Source: Anaerolineales bacterium UBA6128
Lineage (GTDB): Bacteria > Chloroflexota > Anaerolineae > UBA1429
DNA length: 14,726 bases
Reading direction: 5' to 3'
Assembly (NCBI GenBank): GCA_002423325.1
Contig: DIVQ01000221.1
Coordinates: 1-14,726, forward strand
The position numbers and the translations under genes were made by a program. Below the pieces are notes generated by a model, which saw only the letters and a program-made list of their open reading frames with translations, did not search any database and was not told where the DNA came from. Position 1 is the first letter of the stretch, and every line of letters starts with the position of its first letter. Shown here one piece after another: positions 1 to 5,258 of the stretch.

Positions 1-673
1 AGGTGGCCTCTGTGGCCGCGCTGTTTGTGGTGGCCGAGCCGATGACTGCGCTCAGGGCGCCGACGGTCTGCGCGTCGCTGTCGTTCTGTACCGCGATCCT
101 GAGGTGGAACGCGCCGTTGTGGATGTCGGGCATGGCGAACACGTCGGCGATGCGTACTACTGGTTGGCGACGCAGTTCGACCCCCCAGACCACGCCGCCC
201 AGGTTCTGCGACGAGCCGTTGGTGTAGGGATCGGCGCGGTTGCGATGCGGCACGTCCGCCAGCACCAGGCCGTCGATCGGCTTAGCCATCACGTTGATGA
301 CGCGCACGGCCACAAGGTTCTCGGCGTCGGGTCGGTAGGCGGCAGAGATGTCCAGATCGAAGGGCGTCTCGGCGCCCTCGTGGCTGCCCACGAACTGCCC
401 GTTGACCCAGACCTCGCCGAAATAGTCAACGTTCTCAAAGTGCAGCCGGATCGTGTGGTGCCCGTCCGTCGGCAGGTCGCCCTGGAAGCTGCGCCAGTAC
501 CAAGCGACGCCGTGGTAGCCGGGGAACACCTGCTGGATGATGCCGGGCACCGGCACATCCAGCGCCTCGGGTCGCTGCGCTTGGTACCAGCCCTCAGCAC
601 GGCCCGTGTTGCCCGGGTCGCGCGCGATCTTCCAGATGCCGGACAGACGCATGACGTTGCAGTGACTGATCAT
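1..673 (-). CDS. Glycoside hydrolase family 2 protein, N-terminal part (cut by window edge)
   Basis: This is the N-terminal 224 residues of a GH2 enzyme (beta-galactosidase, beta-glucuronidase or beta-mannosidase type). The reading frame is open to the left edge, so the gene is partial and the catalytic barrel lies outside the window. The visible part is the family's jelly-roll sugar-binding domain: a Trp-Tyr-Trp-Arg segment around residue 60, then the hallmark stretch at about 80-120 that contains NVDYFGEVWVNGQFVGSHEG, TPFDLD and ENLVAVRV. After residue 170 it begins to look like the immunoglobulin-like sandwich domain. The start ATG at 673 is preceded by AGGAGA at good spacing. There is no signal peptide, so a cytoplasmic enzyme acting on imported oligosaccharides is likely, though this is inference. 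The exact substrate cannot be read from this part. The out-of-frame GH1 remnant at 9855-10251 is the only other sugar-hydrolase sequence seen here. Confidence 0.88.
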   Translation of the reverse strand, partial: MISHCNVMRLSGIWKIARDPGNTGRAEGWYQAQRPEALDVPVPGIIQQVFPGYHGVAWYWRSFQGDLPTDGHHTIRLHFENVDYFGEVWVNGQFVGSHEGAETPFDLDISAAYRPDAENLVAVRVINVMAKPIDGLVLADVPHRNRADPYTNGSSQNLGGVVWGVELRRQPVVRIADVFAMPDIHNGAFHLRIAVQNDSDAQTVGALSAVIGSATTNSAATEAT

Positions 674-1056
674 CGGCTCTCCTCACACGGGTGATATGGC
701 GGGTGGTCGGGGGTTCCACCGCGGCATCATCTAATGTTGCAGTCGGCTTGGCCAGCGGGGACGACGGTTCGGTGCACCAACTGCATATGCTGTTCGCCGA
801 ACTCAGGCGACCTATACAGGTTCAGCGCGCCATCGCGGTAGCAGTCCGTCTCGACAAGCACGGGCTATGCGCCCAGGGCCAGTCCTAGGTGCCTACTGCA
901 TCAAGCCACATGGGAGCCATGTCTAGACGTTCCGCAGGGCACTGCTTGCTGGCCTACAGTCGAAGGGCGCACTATTGCTTCATCTAGAGCAGTGGGGTTG
1001 TCTCGGCTGGTGGCTGCCGAGTCTGCTGACGGCGAAGCGTCGGCGGCGACCAGGCA
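674..1056. other. Intergenic stretch between the GH2 gene and the exonuclease-like gene
   Basis: This 383-base stretch lies upstream of the GH2 gene on the minus strand. It holds no complete gene. One short minus-strand frame at 861-727 reads like the end of a real protein and is listed separately. I see no tRNA, no convincing promoter for the GH2 gene and no strong hairpin. Confidence 0.6.
727..861 (-). pseudogene. Possible 3' remnant of an unidentified gene
   Basis: A 44-codon minus-strand frame (possible GTG at 861, stop TGA at 729-727) has natural-looking composition and mostly G or C third positions. It contains stretches such as VETDCYRDGALNLYRSPEF and LVHRTVVPAGQADCNIR. An in-frame TAG at 867-865 lies just before it, so it cannot be read further upstream, and there is no ribosome binding site. 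It ends 53 bases before the GH2 start. I do not recognise the family. The likeliest reading is the surviving C-terminus of a gene that once preceded the GH2 gene. A chance frame or a small real protein cannot be excluded. Confidence 0.3.
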
Positions 1057-2058
1057 TCAGACCCTCTTGTCCGATCTTCCCAGTCTTCTCCTCAGCTTCT
1101 TCAGAACCGACCTGAGAGGCCGCCAAACTCTGGCGTTCGGAGTTAGTCGATTCAGGATAACCAATGGCACAGCAATAAGCGAGAGCCAGATAACAGCCGA
1201 GAAGATGGGCCCGGCCTCTCCTCGTGGGGTGGCGGTGACCGCGGAGTCAAGCAGAAATGCGAGCACGGCGCAGCCGAAAGCCACAGCAACCGTCACGATA
1301 GTCGTCAACAAGCAACCACGGACGGACTTTGCGCCCTTGGCCTTTGTGGACGGCATCCAACTCGTGAAATCGGCTCGCTTCGGAGGATTGTCCATCCATG
1401 ACGTGTCGGGCTCAGGAAGGCGAAGGCACTCCCTCACTGTAAGAAACCTGGGAACAGGAACTGACTGGGGCCGGCCGCTGTTGCTCACCCAGCGCATAGC
1501 TCGTGAGGTCTCGAGCGCTCGCGCGAGCTCAATCAACTTGACGACATCCGCTCGGAGGTAGGTTAGTACAGCATCGTGTTGCCCGTCTGCCCACATTTGC
1601 GGGACCTTGGCACCGCCCATATCCGTGACAACGGTTCCATCGGTCAAAGTGACAGACTTGGCCTTGCCAACCAACCCCGCGCCCTGTAATGCCTTGTCCA
1701 AACCAAGGTAGAAGCCTTTGGAGAAGGTCACATACATCATCAGGTCCACATGAGTCAAGGCCAACGCGCTGCACTCGTCCAGCAGACCCGACTCCTGACC
1801 CAACACAAAGAAATCAAAGCTGCAGCCATTCCAAGTAAGGATCGTGTAACCTTCGTCGACGAGCGCCCGGAGCTTGTGGACGATCGACTGGCATTCGTCT
1901 GGTGAGAGCTGCGGGACCCCGTGCCACACTGTGACATCGTCTTTGTCGCTGAGTGCTATCGCGGCACAACAGATGCCAAGCGGCGCGTAGCGCTTTAAGT
2001 CCGCGACGTTCTCAGGCAGCACCTTCGCCGTCTCTAGGTCAAAGGCAGCGAATCTCAT
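1057..2058 (-). CDS. DEDD-type 3'-5' exonuclease-like protein with two C-terminal membrane helices
   Basis: The 333-aa product begins with an RNase H-fold 3'-5' exonuclease-like domain. Motif I is FDLET with D7 and E9. Motif II is TWNGCSFD with N77 and D82, followed by HVDLM with D105. Motif III is YLRAD with Y167 and D171, the YxxxD spacing of the DEDDy subgroup. Such domains cut DNA or RNA from the 3' end using two metal ions; which substrate applies here is unknown. After a polar linker (about 190-247) come two hydrophobic segments at about 249-270 and 284-303, then a very basic tail (KKLRRRLGR). The protein would therefore be membrane-anchored, with the nuclease domain probably cytoplasmic. 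GGGAGGT stands 5 bases before the ATG. Codon use is less G/C-ending than in neighbouring genes, which hints at transfer. The exonuclease fold call is good; activity and topology are inferred. Confidence 0.8.
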   Translation of the reverse strand: MRFAAFDLETAKVLPENVADLKRYAPLGICCAAIALSDKDDVTVWHGVPQLSPDECQSIVHKLRALVDEGYTILTWNGCSFDFFVLGQESGLLDECSALALTHVDLMMYVTFSKGFYLGLDKALQGAGLVGKAKSVTLTDGTVVTDMGGAKVPQMWADGQHDAVLTYLRADVVKLIELARALETSRAMRWVSNSGRPQSVPVPRFLTVRECLRLPEPDTSWMDNPPKRADFTSWMPSTKAKGAKSVRGCLLTTIVTVAVAFGCAVLAFLLDSAVTATPRGEAGPIFSAVIWLSLIAVPLVILNRLTPNARVWRPLRSVLKKLRRRLGRSDKRV

Positions 2059-2212
2059 CTGTGACCTCCCTTCCCACGGGTGTAAGCATAGCGATGCCGT
2101 AGACTCGAGAGCTCTGAAGGTCTAGCTTGCGCCGGCTCAGACGGCCTATGGACACGGGACAGAGCCGAATACCCACCTCACGGCTGGGGGGTGAAACGCC
2201 AGAGCAGACCGA

Positions 2213-2257
2213 CCTTGGCGTTACGCCAAGATAACCCATCATCCTCCTGTAAGTCAA
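2213..2257 (-). promoter_or_regulatory. Candidate promoter with overlapping palindromic operator for the exonuclease-like gene
   Basis: Reading the minus strand, TTGACT (2257-2252) is followed after 18 bases by TATCTT (2233-2228). The perfect palindrome CTTGGCGTTACGCCAAG (2214-2230) overlaps the -10 box and the expected start. A further half site AACGCCA lies at 2195-2201. This is the usual arrangement for a repressor site, but the regulator is unknown. The leader to the ATG at 2058 would be about 160 bases. The rest of 2059-2481 shows no convincing gene. A 67-codon minus-strand frame from about 2242 to 2039 has mixed codon use and was not called. Confidence 0.4.
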
Positions 2258-2390
2258 GCGCAACAGCGCGCTGCAACCACAGTGCGATTCACGCCCAATA
2301 CTTGCCCGTCTCAGTCACAGTCTCACTGCTGGACTGCAAGCGTCGGGGTGGATGGCCGCCCGAGGACGCGCGAGCAGCCGAAATGCGAGC

Positions 2391-2433
2391 GGACCCTCAG
2401 AGCGCCCCACCCCAAGTGGGGCGCCCGGGGTCC
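2391..2433 (-). terminator. Two-part strong hairpin downstream of the DegV gene
   Basis: An inner 9-pair stem GCGCCCCAC/GTGGGGCGC (2402-2410 with 2416-2424, loop of 5) sits inside an outer 6-pair stem GGACCC/GGGTCC (2391-2396 with 2428-2433). It lies about 50 bases past the DegV stop on the minus strand. There is no T-run after it, so it may be a Rho-assisted terminator or an mRNA 3'-end stabiliser rather than a classical intrinsic terminator. Confidence 0.5.
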
Positions 2434-2481
2434 GCCTGTTGGTGTCGTGAACTCAGAGCACAACTGTGGTATGGACGCGCT

Positions 2482-3351
2482 TCAGGGGATGTCGGCAAAG
2501 GCGCTGGCAGGCGCAAAGGCCACGCCGACCATGGTGGGGCCGGTGTGCGCGCCCAGCACCAGTGCGATGCGGCCGGCGGGCAGCCAGGTACACGCAAATC
2601 GTGCATCGAGCAGAGTGCGCAACTCGGCGGCGCCCTCTTCGTTATCGGCGTGCAAGGCCTGCACGCGCAGCGCGCTGCCGGGCGCGTGCTGCTTAGCCAC
2701 CAGGTCCACCAGGCCGCGCAGGGCGTTGGAGAACGAGCGGGCCTGTCCCATCTGGACGTAGGTGCCGCGCTCCTTTTCGACCCCGATCATGGGCTTGATA
2801 TTCAGCAGCGACGCGATGAGGCCCTTCATGTGGCTGATCCGACCGCCGTGGATCAGGTAGCGCAGCTCTTTGAGCGTATAGATGCTGTTGGAGGCATCGC
2901 TGATGCGCTGCAGCAGCGCGACGATGCGTTCCATCGCCCAGCCAGCGCGTGCAGCGCGCGCGGCGGCCTCGGTCTGCCAACCGGCCGCAGCGGAAAGCGT
3001 CTTGGCGTCCACACAGGTGACGCGCGCCTCGGGCGCCAGCGCGGCGCCGGCCTGTGCCGAGCCCAGCGTGCCGCTCAGACCCGAGGAGATGTGCACCGAA
3101 AGGATCTCGGGGTCGCTGGCGGCGAGTGTCCGATACATCTCTGCGAATTGCCCGGCTGAGGGCTGGGATGTCGTCGGCAGATGGCGGCTGGCAGCCAGCA
3201 ACTGGTAGAATTCGGTGGGCTGAAAGTCGGGCCCCTCACGGTAGGTGATCCCGTCCAGCGTCACGTTGAGCGGCACGACGTGGATGTCCAGGTCAGCGAG
3301 TTCCTGGGCGGGCAGCAGAGGTGCTGCACCGTCGTCGGTAACGATATGCAT
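2482..3351 (-). CDS. DegV family protein (fatty-acid-binding, FakB-like)
   Basis: The 289-aa product has the normal length and layout of the DegV family. DegV/FakB proteins bind a fatty acid in a deep pocket and, in Firmicutes, present it to the kinase FakA. No FakA-like gene is in this window. Visible family features are the N-terminal IVTDDGA (residues 3-9), the PTTSQPSAGQF segment at about 59-69, the HISSGLSGT loop at about 87-95, and the ELRYLIHGGRIS segment at about 161-172. All of these line the ligand pocket in known members. The ATG at 3351 has AAGGAGA 7 bases upstream, and that site directly abuts the stop of the HD-domain gene (14-base gap), so the two genes are almost certainly co-transcribed. 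No signal peptide is seen. Ligand identity is inferred only from the family. Confidence 0.9.
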   Translation of the reverse strand: MHIVTDDGAAPLLPAQELADLDIHVVPLNVTLDGITYREGPDFQPTEFYQLLAASRHLPTTSQPSAGQFAEMYRTLAASDPEILSVHISSGLSGTLGSAQAGAALAPEARVTCVDAKTLSAAAGWQTEAAARAARAGWAMERIVALLQRISDASNSIYTLKELRYLIHGGRISHMKGLIASLLNIKPMIGVEKERGTYVQMGQARSFSNALRGLVDLVAKQHAPGSALRVQALHADNEEGAAELRTLLDARFACTWLPAGRIALVLGAHTGPTMVGVAFAPASAFADIP

Positions 3352-3365
3352 ACGAGGGTCTCCTT

Positions 3366-3962
3366 CTACAGTACTGCGAGCCCCCGCGTAGAGTCCGCCA
3401 GGGCAGCAATGAACGAACGCGTTTCGGATGTGCGCAATAACCCCAGATCGCGTGCCGCGTTACTGATCAGGGCGCCGGGCAACTCGCGAGCAAAACGTTG
3501 CAGCAGGGCCAGGGCGCTGGGCAGGTCGGGCGTCCAGTCGTCCAGGCCCACGATGGCCAACACGCGCGCCACGCCGACGGCCCCCATAAAGTCGAGCGTG
3601 TCGGCATCGTGGAACACAATGGCCTCGGGCGCATGCCCGGGGTCGGCCGAGTACATGTGCCCGCGGATGACCGCCTGTACCGCTGACGGGTCCCCCGGGT
3701 AAGCCGCGTCGGCCAGCCACGCCGGGGTCAGGTCCGCGGCCCGCTGAGCGTGATCGGCGCCCTCCAGCCGGTGTGGGGCAAAGGCGCCCAGGTCGTGCAG
3801 GCAGGCCGCAGCGAAGAGCGCATCGCCGTCCGCGCGCCAGCCCTCGCGCTCCGCCAACTCCAGCGCCAGGCTGTAGACGCGGGCGCAGTGTGCCGGTCCC
3901 CAGGCGGGATGCGGGTAACGCGCATTCAGGGCGGTGAGGGCCTCGCGCCACAAAACAGTCAT
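3366..3962 (-). CDS. HD-domain phosphohydrolase-like protein (YedJ/YpgQ type)
   Basis: The product of 198 aa is a small stand-alone HD-superfamily protein. Visible metal ligands are H25 (PAHCARVY), the H56-D57 pair (CLHDLGA), H71 and the acidic FHDADTLDFMGAVG stretch at about 117-130, where D119, D121 and D124 lie. This DAD-LD-G pattern is typical of the YedJ/YpgQ group, some members of which hydrolyse nucleotide phosphates; the substrate here is unknown. The start is uncertain. ATG 3962 directly abuts AAAAGG with no spacing. An in-frame TTG at 3953 would have 8 bases of spacing, and a GTG lies 15 bases upstream. The frame stays open further upstream, into the RraA gene, but that part does not look like HD protein. 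The gene sits 52 bases after the RraA gene and 14 before DegV in one transcription direction. Confidence 0.85.
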   Translation of the reverse strand: MTVLWREALTALNARYPHPAWGPAHCARVYSLALELAEREGWRADGDALFAAACLHDLGAFAPHRLEGADHAQRAADLTPAWLADAAYPGDPSAVQAVIRGHMYSADPGHAPEAIVFHDADTLDFMGAVGVARVLAIVGLDDWTPDLPSALALLQRFARELPGALISNAARDLGLLRTSETRSFIAALADSTRGLAVL

Positions 3963-4014
3963 CCTTTTATTCGACACCGCACAGGCTCGTCTGGTTGCAC
4001 TGCGCTGAGGCGTA

Positions 4015-4728
4015 CTACGCCCGGCCCCACTTGGCATAGGCGTCGGCAAACGACATCCCGGCCGCCATATCGGTGCGCATGGCCTGTTCCTTGGCCTCCA
4101 TCTCTTCGGCCTTGACCAGCACGTCCATCGCGATGGCCTGCGGGACGACGATGACGCCATCGGCGCCGCCGATCACCCAGTCGCCGGGATCCACGCGCAC
4201 GGCCTCAGCGAGCGTGCCGGGCATGCCGATCGACACGTTGGTGGCGTGCACGCGCCAGCGGCCGGCCCCCTCGATGGGCGTGGTGCCGCGCACACAGGCC
4301 GTCCAGCCGGGAATGGCGATCACGCCGAGATAGTCGCGGATGCAGCCGTCGATGACGACGCCCATGGCGCCCTGCTGCTTCATCCGCCAACTGGTCATCT
4401 CGCCGAACTTGCCGGCCCAGCCGTCGCCGCCGGTGTCGACCACCACCACGCTGCCCGGGCGGATCAGCTCGCCCACGCCGATAAAGCTGGTGGTCTGCTG
4501 TTGCTGGTCGGCCTGCACGTCGGCGGCGGTGCGCAGATCGCGCGCGCCGCGCACGGTGACGGCCCGCCCCGCCATATGCTGATGCGGCAGCAGCGGGCGG
4601 ATGTTCAGGTCGATGACCTGGTTGCCATAGCCCATGGCATCCAGCACGTCATAGATGTTGGCGATGCGCAGCTTGTCCCAGCGCTGCTGCAGCGCCAGGA
4701 TCTCGTCAACGCTTTGATCACTGTGCAT
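4015..4728 (-). CDS. RraA-family protein (HMG/CHA aldolase-like)
   Basis: The 237-aa product belongs to the RraA / 4-hydroxy-4-methyl-2-oxoglutarate aldolase fold, a trimeric ring protein. Members either split 4-carboxy-4-hydroxy-2-oxo acids with a divalent metal or act as RNase E inhibitors, and many are mis-annotated as MenG methyltransferase. Visible marks are NIYDVLDAMG (24-33), VVVDTGGDGWAGKFGE (about 96-110) and GAMGVVIDGCIRDYLGV (120-136) with the R131-D132 metal/substrate pair. The acidic residue usually found three positions after the Asp-ending pair is a Gly here (RDYLG), so aldolase activity is less certain. The C-terminal AEAVRVDPGDWVIGGADGVIVVP is also standard. ATG 4728 was chosen over an upstream ATG at 4866 because GGAGGAGA precedes it and the extension is not protein-like. 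It is the first gene of the cluster with HD and DegV. Confidence 0.88.
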   Translation of the reverse strand: MHSDQSVDEILALQQRWDKLRIANIYDVLDAMGYGNQVIDLNIRPLLPHQHMAGRAVTVRGARDLRTAADVQADQQQQTTSFIGVGELIRPGSVVVVDTGGDGWAGKFGEMTSWRMKQQGAMGVVIDGCIRDYLGVIAIPGWTACVRGTTPIEGAGRWRVHATNVSIGMPGTLAEAVRVDPGDWVIGGADGVIVVPQAIAMDVLVKAEEMEAKEQAMRTDMAAGMSFADAYAKWGRA

Positions 4729-4807
4729 TTGTCTCCTCCATCGTGCGGTGCGATGCGCCCTCGCGCGAGGGCAATCGGATTGGGCTGTCTGCATGGCGTG
4801 CGGGTGG

Positions 4808-4835
4808 ATTGTAACATGGGTATGGCTGCCGACAA
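4808..4835 (-). promoter_or_regulatory. Candidate promoter of the RraA-HD-DegV cluster
   Basis: On the minus strand TTGTCG (4835-4830) and TACAAT (4813-4808) are separated by 16 bases. The transcript would start near 4801, giving a leader of about 73 bases. That leader contains the perfect palindrome GCCCTCGCGCGAGGGC (4757-4772), a possible operator or small hairpin. Confidence 0.45.
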
Positions 4836-4896
4836 ACACGGGGGGCGGCGCAGTGGGAGACGGCACCCATGGGTGTTGGCTCTCAGTGAGAATCCC

Positions 4897-4924
4897 TTGA
4901 CATCCCCCCCCCGTGCTATAGTAT
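4897..4924 (+). promoter_or_regulatory. Candidate promoter of the LVIVD-repeat protein gene
   Basis: A perfect TTGACA at 4897-4902 is followed by a C-run and then TATAGTAT (4917-4924). The hexamer TAGTAT gives a 16-base spacer, whereas TATAGT gives only 14. It faces away from the RraA promoter, so 4808-4924 is a divergent promoter region. The palindrome CACCCATGGGTG (4864-4875) lies between the two promoters. Confidence 0.45.
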
Positions 4925-4930
4925 ACCTGT

Positions 4931-5258
4931 ACGCGTCGATACTGGCCCTGCTTTAGACGATTGCAGCGTGTTGACCCACATATCCATAGCCTTCTCCACT
5001 ACCAACCTGTGGAGGGTGATGTGGTGCGCAAACAAACCGTCAGGATCGCAGTGTGTGCTACGTGGGCAACGGCGTGGCGGCGGTTGCCCAGCAGGGCGAC
5101 CTCGTGTATCGTGGCGGCGCCGGGCGCGGGGGCGCGGCAGTGGGCGAGGGTACTCGCCTTGCCGCGGCTACCGACTGGATTCCCGCCCGCGTGCGACGGT
5201 ACTCGCCAGTCGCGGGAATGATGAAACGCCAAGTACGACAACCTCTCAAGGAGGCATC
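4931..5258 (+). other. Long structured 5' leader of the LVIVD gene
   Basis: About 330 bases separate the predicted transcript start from the ATG. Frames here do not look like protein. The stretch holds a stem TGGGCAAC/GTTGCCCA (5063-5070 with 5083-5090), a stem GGCGAG/CTCGCC (5143-5148 with 5153-5158), and a direct repeat GGTACTCGCC (5149 and 5198). It also has two competing stems, 5172-5178 with 5206-5212 and 5179-5186 with 5212-5219. The last pair, ATTCCCGC/GCGGGAAT, resembles the dRS3/REP-like short palindromic repeats found scattered in many bacteria. I do not recognise a known riboswitch. Confidence 0.35.
5248..5254 (+). promoter_or_regulatory. Ribosome binding site that sets the start of the LVIVD gene
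   Basis: AAGGAGG ends 4 bases before ATG 5259. The same frame is open back to 4968, but that extension is arginine-rich and not protein-like. A signal peptide begins exactly at 5259. Confidence 0.8.

Noticed and set aside
2039..2242. 67-codon minus-strand frame beginning near AGGAGG
   Set aside because: Third-base use is unbiased, the ribosome site abuts the ATG, and the stretch coincides with the predicted promoter and operator.
2191..3159. 322-codon plus-strand frame
   Set aside because: It runs antisense to the DegV gene and has no protein-like sequence or good ribosome site.
5172..5219. H-type pseudoknot from the A-B-A'-B' segments
   Set aside because: There are no bases between A and B or between A' and B', too few for a loop to cross the helices. 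Alternative hairpins are more likely.
4968..5258. In-frame 97-codon extension of the LVIVD protein
   Set aside because: The sequence is Arg-rich and not protein-like, and the strong ribosome site and signal peptide begin at 5259.
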